Assembly: GCA_903917505.1 (NCBI GenBank) | Contig: CAIXAY010000493.1 | Location: forward strand, 1-5,752 | DNA: 5,752 nt | DNA from: an uncultured beta proteobacterium | Lineage (GTDB): Bacteria > Pseudomonadota > Gammaproteobacteria > Burkholderiales > Rhodocyclaceae | Reading direction: 5' to 3' | In this document: positions 1 to 5,752 of the stretch, piece by piece | How the letters are laid out: every line of letters starts with the position of its first letter | How positions within the stretch are numbered: position 1 is the stretch's first letter | The notes under the pieces: generated by a model | Databases searched by the model: none | What the model was told of the DNA's origin: nothing | The model's input: the letters and a program-made list of their open reading frames with translations, nothing else | Program-made: the position numbers and the translations under genes

Positions 1-1409
1 AGCGCGCTCATGCCCTCGCCGATGATCTCGCCGACCGCAAGGCGCGGATTGAGCGAGGCGAAGGGGTCCTGGAAAATCATCTGCATGCGGCGGCGCAGCG
101 GTCGAAGTTCGCTGCGCGAGAGCACGCTCAGTTCGCGTCCCTCAAGCTGGACCTTGCCACCGGTCGGCTTGATCAGTTGCAGAAGGGCCTTGCCCACGGT
201 CGTCTTGCCGCAGCCGGACTCGCCGACCAGCGCCAGCGTGCGGCCACGCATGAGCTCCAGCGAAACGCCGTCGACCGCCTTGACGTGACCGACGGTACGC
301 TGCAGGACGCCGCGCCGGATCGGGAAGTGCACGCGCAGGTCCTGCACCGCCAGCAGTGCCATGTCGGCGGTAGAAATTTGTAATGCCGCCGCCTCGATGC
401 CTGGCGCAGGGGCCACGGCCCGATCCGGTTCGGCCAGCAGGTGACAGCGAACGCGCTGCCCGCGGCCGGCGTCGTACCACGCCGGCGCCTCGTCGCGACA
501 GCGTGGCCAGGCATGCGGGCAACGCTCGGCAAAACGGCAGCCCGAGGGCATTGCCGACAGTGCCGGCACCTGTCCGGCAATCGTTTCCAGCCGACCGCCA
601 CGCCGCTTTAGGTCGGGCAGCGCAGCGAACAGTTTCTGCGTGTAGGGATGGCGCGGCGAAGCGAAGAAAATGTCACGCGGCGCTTCTTCGACGATCTCGC
701 CGGCATACATGACGCCGATGCGCCGGGCCATCTGCGCGACCACACCGAGATCATGGGTGATGAGCAGCATGCCCATGCCGTTTTCGGCCTGCAGGCGGCG
801 CAGGAGGTCCAGAATCTGTGCCTGAATGGTGACATCGAGTGCCGTCGTCGGCTCGTCGGCGATCAACAGTTTCGGCTTGCCGGCCAGCGCCACGGCGATC
901 ATCACGCGCTGCTTCATGCCGCCGGAGAGCTGGAACGGGAATTCGTTCAGCCGCCGTGGCGCGTCGGCAATGCCGACCGCATCCAGCAGTTCCAGTGCCC
1001 GCCGGCGTACGGCCTCGCCGCTCAGCGCCAGGTGGCGTTCGAGTACCTCGCCGATCTGCCGTCCGACGGTGAGCACGGGATTGAGGCTGGTCGCCGGCTC
1101 CTGGAAAATCATCGCCATGCCGCCGCCGCGCACGGCGCGCATCTCGGTTTCCGGCAATTGCAGAAGATCGCTGCCAGCAAAATTAACTTCGCCACCGAGA
1201 ATACGCCCGGTCGGTGGCAGCAGGCGCAGCAGCGACAGCGCGGTAGCCGATTTTCCGCAACCCGATTCGCCAAGCAGGGCCAGCGTTTCACCGGCGCGCA
1301 CAGTGAAATCGATGCCATCGACGGCGACCAGCACTTTCCGGGTGTTGGCAAAACCACTGGCAAAACCCATGCGCAGTCCATGCACGCTCAGGATCATGTC
1401 ACCGCTCAT
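1..1409 (-). CDS. Fused double-cassette peptide ABC transporter ATPase (DppD-DppF/YejF-like), 3' partial
   Basis: This is the energy-coupling ATPase of the importer, on the cytoplasmic face of the membrane, with both nucleotide-binding domains in one chain as in YejF and GsiA. The frame is open from 1409 to the left edge; 469 residues are visible. Domain 1 has Walker A GESGCGKS (47-54), Q-loop IFQEP (Q103), signature LSGGMKQR (161-168), Walker B LLIADEP (181-187, catalytic E186) and the switch histidine H219 in THD. The oligopeptide-transporter tail follows, with HPYT (254-257) and cysteines C291, C297, C304 and C322. A linker of about 28 residues leads to domain 2, which starts near M350 with a DppF-like [20 protein letters not shown] (362-381), Walker A GESGCGKT (396-403) and Q-loop IFQDP (Q447). 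The domain 2 signature and Walker B lie beyond the window. All motifs visible are intact, so both sites are probably active. The expected full length is about 530-650. Confidence 0.96.
   Translation of the reverse strand, partial: MSGDMILSVHGLRMGFASGFANTRKVLVAVDGIDFTVRAGETLALLGESGCGKSATALSLLRLLPPTGRILGGEVNFAGSDLLQLPETEMRAVRGGGMAMIFQEPATSLNPVLTVGRQIGEVLERHLALSGEAVRRRALELLDAVGIADAPRRLNEFPFQLSGGMKQRVMIAVALAGKPKLLIADEPTTALDVTIQAQILDLLRRLQAENGMGMLLITHDLGVVAQMARRIGVMYAGEIVEEAPRDIFFASPRHPYTQKLFAALPDLKRRGGRLETIAGQVPALSAMPSGCRFAERCPHAWPRCRDEAPAWYDAGRGQRVRCHLLAEPDRAVAPAPGIEAAALQISTADMALLAVQDLRVHFPIRRGVLQRTVGHVKAVDGVSLELMRGRTLALVGESGCGKTTVGKALLQLIKPTGGKVQLEGRELSVLSRSELRPLRRRMQMIFQDPFASLNPRLAVGEIIGEGMSA
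1406..1409 (-). promoter_or_regulatory. ATGA stop/start overlap coupling permease and ATPase translation
   Basis: The TGA stop of the DppC-type permease (1408-1406) overlaps the ATG of the ATPase gene (1409-1407) in the arrangement ATGA. Such overlaps commonly indicate translational coupling and here support 1409 as the ATPase start. An in-frame ATG at 1397 (giving MILSVHG) is a possible alternative. Upstream CAGGG is only a weak ribosome binding site. Confidence 0.7.
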
Positions 1410-2833
1410 GAGGACCCTGCCAGACGCGGATCGAAGGCATCGCGCACGGCATCGGCGAGCAGATTGGCCGCCAGCACCAGCGCGAACATGAAGACAAAGG
1501 CGGCGGCCAGCGACCACCACACCAGCGGTTCGCGCGCCAGTTCCATGCGCGCGTTGTTGATCATCGTGCCGAAACTGATCATCGTCGGATCGACGCCGAT
1601 GCCGACGTAGGACAGTACGGCCTCGGCCAGCACCAGACTGGAAAAGTCCATGACCAGCGCAATGATCACGATGTGCATCAGGTTGGGTAGGATGTGGCGC
1701 AGGATGATGCGCAGATCGGCCACACCAAAGGCCTGCGCGGCCTGGATGTACTCCAGCTCGCGCAGTTTCAGGGTTTCGCCGCGCAGCAGACGGCACAGCC
1801 CGGTCCAGCTGGTGACGCCGAGAATGCAGCACAAGGCCAGCAGGCGCAGGTCGGCACGCTCGGCAGCGGTGGCGAACCATTGCGGATGGGTGTCGATGAT
1901 CACCTGCATCATGAGCACGGCGGCGGCGATCAGCAGCACGCCGGGGATCGAGCTGAGCGTGGTATACAGATACTGGATCAGGTCGTCGACCCAGCCGCGG
2001 AAGTAGCCGGCCAGGATGCCGAGCAGGACGGCCAGCGGCAGCATAACCAGCGTCGTCACCAGTCCGATCACCAGCGCCGTGCGCACGCTCTTGAGGATCT
2101 GGTAGAACACGTCCTGCCCGACCTTGTCGGTGCCGAAGACATGGTAATCGACGCACAGGGCGGCCACTGGCAGCAGCAACAGTAGCAGTACGCCCAGCGT
2201 CGCCAGCACGGAGCGCCACGCAAAATCCGTCTCGCCACGCCACAGAGCCCGCCCCGCCTGCTGCACGGAACAGCCATTGCGGCGCGCCCATAAACCGGCG
2301 CAGCCAACAGCAAAGACGGCGAAAACCAGGGTCGCCAACAACTCCGCGACCAGTACCCGCCAAGCGATATCGGTATCGCGCCGGGCTTCCTCATTCTCCA
2401 GATGCCTGCCGCCATATCTGAGGCGCGGGAAATCGCGCGTCTGGCGCAGGCTTCCATCGGCGGCGCGGACTTCGATGGCTTCCTTGGCGTAGGCGCGCGT
2501 CGCCAGCGGTGGCGAATAGGTTTTTTCGTTGCGCGTGCGCAGAGGCGTGGCCACGGCATCGAGGACGGAAAGGACTTCGATGGCGTAGACCGCCTGCTGG
2601 TCCGTCTCACGACTTTCGAGCCGGGGGCGGTAATGCAGCGAATCGAGCAGCCCGACCAGCACGAAAGCGGCCAGCACCGTTGCCGCGACCATTCCCGGAC
2701 GGCTGCGCCCGACCCGTCGCCAGGCCGTACGCAGCGGCGGATTGCGCGCCGACAGCGCACCGAGCACGGCCGCAGCAAACACCAGCAGCCAGATCAGCGC
2801 GTCGGACCAGAGAATGACGGGAAGGAAATTCAT
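1406..2833 (-). CDS. DppC/OppC-type ABC transporter permease with extended N-terminal membrane and periplasmic region
   Basis: This is the second channel subunit of the importer, 475 residues from the ATG at 2833; usual DppC/OppC/YejE proteins are about 280-340. The last 270 residues are a normal core: HVFGTDKVGQDV (231-242, the family's GTDxxGxDV motif), AGYFRGWVDD (275-284), an EAA loop at about 352-386 (EYIQAAQAFGVADLR, then RHILPNLM), AEAVLSYVGIGVDP (403-416), and the C-terminal DAVRDAFDPRL. Predicted helices of the core lie at about 251-276, 293-312, 330-347, 385-408 and 438-462. Ahead of it are an extra helix (11-28), an OppC-like first helix after RRVGRSRPG (47-64), a polar probably periplasmic stretch (65-157), and two more helices (160-182 and 208-227). 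The start was chosen as the first ATG outside the repeat, because the upstream TTG extension is repeat-derived. It overlaps the ATPase gene by 4 bases. The position matches yejE. Confidence 0.95.
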   Translation of the reverse strand: MNFLPVILWSDALIWLLVFAAAVLGALSARNPPLRTAWRRVGRSRPGMVAATVLAAFVLVGLLDSLHYRPRLESRETDQQAVYAIEVLSVLDAVATPLRTRNEKTYSPPLATRAYAKEAIEVRAADGSLRQTRDFPRLRYGGRHLENEEARRDTDIAWRVLVAELLATLVFAVFAVGCAGLWARRNGCSVQQAGRALWRGETDFAWRSVLATLGVLLLLLLPVAALCVDYHVFGTDKVGQDVFYQILKSVRTALVIGLVTTLVMLPLAVLLGILAGYFRGWVDDLIQYLYTTLSSIPGVLLIAAAVLMMQVIIDTHPQWFATAAERADLRLLALCCILGVTSWTGLCRLLRGETLKLRELEYIQAAQAFGVADLRIILRHILPNLMHIVIIALVMDFSSLVLAEAVLSYVGIGVDPTMISFGTMINNARMELAREPLVWWSLAAAFVFMFALVLAANLLADAVRDAFDPRLAGSS

Positions 2834-2837
2834 AGCG

Positions 2838-2842
2838 TCCAC
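2838..2842 (-). promoter_or_regulatory. Weak ribosome binding site for the DppC-type permease
   Basis: GTGGA lies 4 bases before the ATG at 2833. It is a partial Shine-Dalgarno match with short spacing, but it supports this ATG over a TTG 14 codons upstream (2875), which lies inside the inverted repeat. Motif evidence only. Confidence 0.35.
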
Positions 2843-2857
2843 ATCAGAACGAGGAAG

Positions 2858-2989
2858 TCCACCGCAAAGGCGCAAAGAGGCAAAGGGCTCGCAAAGAAAA
2901 ACAGAGCAAGGTCAAGACAAGAGACGAATGCAAATTTTGCAATGCATTTCTTTGCGCAGTCTTCGCGACCTTTGCGCCTTTGCGGTGGA
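2858..2989. repeat. 132-bp imperfect inverted-repeat element built of GCAAAG units, in the gap between the two permease genes
   Basis: The outer arms are a perfect 20-bp inverted repeat (2858-2877 with 2970-2989). After a poorly matched 12/13-base interruption, a further perfect 10-bp pair follows (2890-2899 with 2947-2956). The left arm repeats GCAAAG at near 8-base spacing: CGCAAAGG, CGCAAAGA, GGCAAAGG, then CGCAAAGA. The 47-base apex holds a small palindrome at 2929-2941 (TGCAAA, T, TTTGCA). There is no U-tract after either arm, so it does not look like an intrinsic terminator. No target-site duplication is evident. The composition is more A-rich than the flanking genes, and the element fills most of the only intergenic gap. 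Similar GCAAAG-type palindromes are, from memory, dispersed repeats in several proteobacterial and other genomes. It could be a non-autonomous mobile palindrome or a transcript-stability hairpin between the two cistrons. Confidence 0.85.
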
Positions 2990-2997
2990 TGTTATTG

Positions 2998-3975
2998 TTA
3001 TTCAAAACGAATTCTTGGATCGACGAAAGTGTAGGAAATGTCGGTCAGGATCAGGCCGACGATATAGAGCACCGATCCGATGAAGACCATGGCGCGCACC
3101 ACGGCGAAATCCTGCGCGCTGATGGCGTCGATGGTATAGCTGCCGAGTCCCGGAATGCCGAAAAAGGATTCGCTGAGCAGCGAGCCCATGAACAGCAGCG
3201 GAATGACCACGACGACGCCGGTCAGGATGGGAATCATGGCGTTGCGCAGCACGTGGCGAAACATCACGGTGACCTCGGAAAGACCCTTGGCCCGTGCCGT
3301 ACGCACGTAGTCCTTGCCGATCTCTTCGAGGAAAATCGTACGATACCAGCGCACCGACGAACCGATGCCGGAAATGACACCGATCAGCACCGGCAGGATG
3401 AGGAACTTCCAGGCATCCAGTTCCCCGCTGTAACCCGAGATCGGCACCAGCCGCCACAGCTTGCTGATCAGGTACTGCCCGCCGATGATGTAGAACAGGC
3501 CGGAAATCGACATCATCGCCACGCACAGCACGACGCCCCAGAAATCGAGCGCACTGGCGCGAAAGAAGGCCAGCAGCAGGGCCAGACTGACCGTCACGAA
3601 CAACCCGAGAATGAAGGTCGGCAGCGCGATGGCCAGCGACGGCCCCATGCGCGAGGTGATTTCCCTGGCAATATCGCGACCGTCCTCGGCACGCCCGAAG
3701 TCGCCGACAAACATGCGCACCGACTTGGCGAACAACACCGTATCGGTCAGCACCCCGACGCCTGGTGCCCCGGTGTTGATGAACAGCGGCTTGTCGTAGC
3801 CGCGCTCGGCTTTCCATTTCTCGATCGCCTCTGGCGTCACGCGCTTGACCCCGAGCTGCATGCGCGCCATGTCGTCGGGCGTATTGACGATGAAGAACAG
3901 CGCGAAGGTAATGAGGTTCACCCCGATCAGGATCGGGATGGCGTAGATCAGTCGGCGCAGGATGTAGGCGAGCAT
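2998..3975 (-). CDS. DppB/OppB-type ABC transporter permease
   Basis: This is one half of the inner-membrane channel of the peptide-type importer; it would pair with the permease encoded at 1406-2833. The 325-residue protein starts with MLAYILRRLIYAIP, the classic DppB N-terminus (first membrane helix about 9-30). A periplasmic loop of about 80 residues contains VTPEAIEKWKAERGYDKPLF, matching the family's segment before the second helix. Further helices lie at about 113-137, 144-166, 191-207, 247-268 and 294-314. The cytoplasmic EAA loop that docks on the ATPase is clear at about 217-249 (DYVRTARAKGLSE, then RHVLRNAMIPI). ESFFGIPGLGSY (269-280) and the C-terminal DPRIRF are also family features. 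Length is close to normal (about 310-340). It ends in TAA with a second in-frame TAA two codons later, and a long inverted repeat begins 8 bases after the stop. The order after the binding protein matches yejB in yejABEF. Confidence 0.97.
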   Translation of the reverse strand: MLAYILRRLIYAIPILIGVNLITFALFFIVNTPDDMARMQLGVKRVTPEAIEKWKAERGYDKPLFINTGAPGVGVLTDTVLFAKSVRMFVGDFGRAEDGRDIAREITSRMGPSLAIALPTFILGLFVTVSLALLLAFFRASALDFWGVVLCVAMMSISGLFYIIGGQYLISKLWRLVPISGYSGELDAWKFLILPVLIGVISGIGSSVRWYRTIFLEEIGKDYVRTARAKGLSEVTVMFRHVLRNAMIPILTGVVVVIPLLFMGSLLSESFFGIPGLGSYTIDAISAQDFAVVRAMVFIGSVLYIVGLILTDISYTFVDPRIRFE

Positions 3976-3987
3976 GGCGATGAATTA

Positions 3988-3992
3988 TCCTA
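3988..3992 (-). promoter_or_regulatory. Possible ribosome binding site overlapping the stop codon of the binding-protein gene
   Basis: On the minus strand the stop codon TAG reads directly into GGA, giving TAGGA, the only Shine-Dalgarno-like purine run before the DppB-type permease start at 3975. The 12-base spacing to the ATG is longer than ideal, so initiation may be modest or rely on translation of the upstream gene. This is inferred from motif and position only. Confidence 0.35.
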
Positions 3993-5752
3993 TGAACGGG
4001 CCGTACCGCGCTCACGGCGGCGATAGCCGATCAGCGCCGGCAGGAGCATCGCCGCCAGCACGACGGCTGCCAGCAGCAGCGGCCAGAGCACGGGCTCGTT
4101 CCATTCGCGCCGGCGCATTGCGCGTTCGGCCACGTCGAGGCGCTGGTACTTGAGGATGTTGTTGCCGACATCGGTCGGTTTGCGATTGTGCAGCCAGGCG
4201 TGGCCCAGCGTGTAACTGGTCGGGTGGAAGCCGAAGATCCACGGCGCGTCTTCCTGCAGCAGCCGGTTCATGCGGGTGATGAGGGCCAGTCGTCGCGGCG
4301 TGTTATCCATGTCCTTCATCTCGGCGAACAGGCGATCGAATTCGGCATTGGCATAATTCGAGGCATTCTCGCCGGCCTTGGCCACCTTGCCTTCGGCGCC
4401 GTCGAGCAGGAAGAAGAAGTTCTCCGGATCGGGATAGTCGGCATTCCAGCCGAGGTAATAGAGTTGCACCGCACCTTTGCGCAGCTTCTCCTGGAAGCGG
4501 TTGAAGTCGGTCGAGCGCACGACGAGCTGGATGTCGAGCTTGGCGAACTGCCGCGTCAGCCAGTCGAGCCGCGACTTGTCGCCCATTCCGCCGCTGGTGG
4601 TGTCGAGGTTGAGCACCAGCGGTTCGCCGGTTTTTGCATCGCGCCCGTCCGGCCAGCCGGCCTCGGCCAGAAGCCTTTTCGCCGCCTCGACCGGCTTGCG
4701 TTTCGCCGCGCCATCGACCCAGTCATAGAGCACCGGATTGATTCCCGCCTCGCCGTCGAGATGGCCGAAGATGCCCGGCGGCAGCGGGCTCATTGCGGCG
4801 ATGCCGCGCCCGTTCATGAAAATCGAAATGAACTCTTCCTGGTCAATGGCCATCGACAGGGCCTGGCGCAACTTTTTACTGCGCTGTGCGGCATCGGCGT
4901 CCTTGCCGCCGACCACCGGATCGAGCATGTTGAAGCCCATGTAGAAGGTCGAGGCGCGCACGCTGGTCAGCAGACGAATGCCTTTGGCCTGCATCTCGTC
5001 GGAAAGCTGGACGTCGCCGCCGACATTGAGCCGCACCGCCTGGTCGAAACTGTCGGACGAAATTCCCGAGGCATCGTAGTAGCCCTGCAGAAACTTGTTC
5101 CAGTAGGGAATGCTTTCCTTTTCCCGCGAGAACACGGCCTTGTCGATCAGCGGCAGCGCTTTGCCGCAGTCGGCCAGCAAACCAGCCATGCGGTCGTCCG
5201 GCTCGCCCGCGCAGGGATAGGTCTCGCCATGGAAGTTGGGATTGCGTTCCATGACCATGCGCCGGTTCGGATTGTTCTCGGTCAGCATGTAGGGGCCGGT
5301 GCCGACCGGGTACCAGTCGAGCGTCAGGTTCTTCTCGGCCATACCCGGCTGCGCATAAAAGCGGTCGGCCTCGCGCGGCACCGGCGCGAAAAACGGCATC
5401 GCCAGCCAGTAGAGAAACTGCGGATACTTGCCGCGCAGCTTGATGCGCAAGGTGTAGCGGTCGACCCGCGTGACGCCGTCGAGCGCAAAGCGGTCGAGGT
5501 CGAGCCAGGAGTCTGCGGGCAGGGCTTTAGCCTCAGCCTGCAGCCGCTCGCCAAGTTCCTTCAGCCCGACGATACGCCCGGCCATCATGCCGAAGATCGG
5601 TGAATGCAAGCGCGGATGGGCGAGCCGCTTGATTTCGTAGATGTAGTCGTCGGCGACCAATTCGCGCGTTCCGGTGTGGATGAAATCGGCGATCTTCTCG
5701 ATGCCGCTCAGTTTGTTCCGGTCCAGAGCCGCATAGACCGGCTGGCCGCTCG
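3990..5752 (-). CDS. Peptide-type ABC transporter substrate-binding protein (family 5), 5' partial, with C-terminal membrane anchor
   Basis: This is the extracytoplasmic solute-binding component of a Dpp/Opp-type importer, which captures the substrate and delivers it to the permease pair. The frame stays open to the right edge, so the true start and any signal peptide lie outside; 586 residues are visible. Family 5 hallmarks, in visible numbering from the right edge, are ADDYIYEIKRLAHP (about 33-46), VGTGPYML (149-156), LRQALSMAID (294-303), WNADYPDPENF (435-445), NYANAEFDRLF (465-475) and APWIFGFHP (502-510). The only two cysteines, C180 and C195, could form a disulfide. Residues 554-575 form a hydrophobic helix followed by the basic tail YRRRERGTARS, so the protein is probably tethered to the inner membrane by its C-terminus. 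It is longer than a typical DppA (about 500-550 residues). The stop is TAG, 14 bases before the next gene. Substrate is unknown; peptide is the default guess. Confidence 0.95.
   Translation of the reverse strand, partial: SGQPVYAALDRNKLSGIEKIADFIHTGTRELVADDYIYEIKRLAHPRLHSPIFGMMAGRIVGLKELGERLQAEAKALPADSWLDLDRFALDGVTRVDRYTLRIKLRGKYPQFLYWLAMPFFAPVPREADRFYAQPGMAEKNLTLDWYPVGTGPYMLTENNPNRRMVMERNPNFHGETYPCAGEPDDRMAGLLADCGKALPLIDKAVFSREKESIPYWNKFLQGYYDASGISSDSFDQAVRLNVGGDVQLSDEMQAKGIRLLTSVRASTFYMGFNMLDPVVGGKDADAAQRSKKLRQALSMAIDQEEFISIFMNGRGIAAMSPLPPGIFGHLDGEAGINPVLYDWVDGAAKRKPVEAAKRLLAEAGWPDGRDAKTGEPLVLNLDTTSGGMGDKSRLDWLTRQFAKLDIQLVVRSTDFNRFQEKLRKGAVQLYYLGWNADYPDPENFFFLLDGAEGKVAKAGENASNYANAEFDRLFAEMKDMDNTPRRLALITRMNRLLQEDAPWIFGFHPTSYTLGHAWLHNRKPTDVGNNILKYQRLDVAERAMRRREWNEPVLWPLLLAAVVLAAMLLPALIGYRRRERGTARS

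Noticed and set aside
360..362. Internal ATG (residue M350) as start of a separate second ATPase gene
   Set aside because: The frame is continuous from the first cassette with no stop, and no good ribosome binding site precedes the ATG, so a fused protein is the simpler reading.
648..1610. Plus-strand open frame of 320 codons across the ATPase gene and the end of the permease gene
   Set aside because: It spans the boundary of two real minus-strand genes in antisense, with a low-complexity polar translation.
2168..2200. CAGCAG-like low-complexity tract
   Set aside because: On the coding strand it specifies a run of leucines within a membrane helix of the permease, so it reflects protein composition rather than a separate repeat.
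2068..2778. Minus-strand 236-codon open frame overlapping the DppC-type permease in another frame
   Set aside because: It is an out-of-frame Arg/Cys/Ser-rich reading of the permease, which has intact motifs in its own frame.
2834..2875. TTG start at 2875 adding 14 residues to the DppC-type permease
   Set aside because: The TTG and first codons lie in the left arm of the inverted repeat, so the added peptide is repeat-derived. The ATG at 2833 gives a sensible membrane N-terminus.
2858..2989. Inverted repeat as an intrinsic terminator splitting the operon
   Set aside because: No T-run follows the hairpin on either strand, the apex is 47 bases long, and the genes on both sides belong to the same transporter.
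2980..4026. Plus-strand open frame of 348 codons opposite the DppB-type permease
   Set aside because: Its translation is a hydrophilic His/Asp/Gln-rich shadow of a membrane protein gene. It starts within the inverted-repeat gap and has no domain signature.
4188..5603. Long plus-strand open frame of 471 codons opposite the binding-protein gene
   Set aside because: It is antisense to a gene with clear family motifs. Its translation is rich in Arg, His, Glu and Gln with no recognisable domain, as expected from GC-rich codon bias.
5658..5660. TTG at 5660 as start of the binding-protein gene
   Set aside because: The frame continues upstream to the window edge with family-like sequence, so this is an internal Leu codon and the gene is 5' partial.

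Overview
The window is GC-rich and its coding capacity lies entirely on the minus strand. It holds four genes in the order of a peptide-type (Dpp/Opp/Yej-like) ABC importer operon: an extracytoplasmic substrate-binding protein (partial, start beyond the right edge), a DppB-type permease, a DppC/OppC-type permease with a long N-terminal elaboration, and a single polypeptide carrying two ATPase cassettes (partial, end beyond the left edge). The codon bias and protein style suggest a Gram-negative proteobacterium, most likely a betaproteobacterium. That placement is inference and rests on no marker gene.

Layout along the direction of transcription (right to left). Positions 5752-3990 encode a family 5 solute-binding protein that ends in a predicted membrane anchor. 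A 14-base gap carries an AGGA motif overlapping the stop codon. Positions 3975-2998 encode the first permease. Positions 2997-2834 form the only real intergenic gap, mostly filled by a 132-bp inverted-repeat element (2858-2989) built from reiterated GCAAAG units. Positions 2833-1406 encode the second permease. Its stop overlaps the start of the ATPase gene as ATGA, and positions 1409-1 encode the first nucleotide-binding domain, the cysteine-bearing oligopeptide-transporter tail, and the start of the second nucleotide-binding domain.

Together the products would capture an oligopeptide or similar small solute in the periplasm, pass it through a heterodimeric permease, and power import with a one-chain ATPase pair. 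The gene order and fused ATPase match the yejABEF arrangement, but nothing in the sequence fixes the substrate. The less ordinary points are the membrane-anchored binding protein, the extra membrane and periplasmic segment in the second permease, and the dispersed-repeat-like hairpin inside the operon. I see no promoter, terminator, RNA gene, CRISPR array or transposase, and nothing that amounts to a wholly new system.
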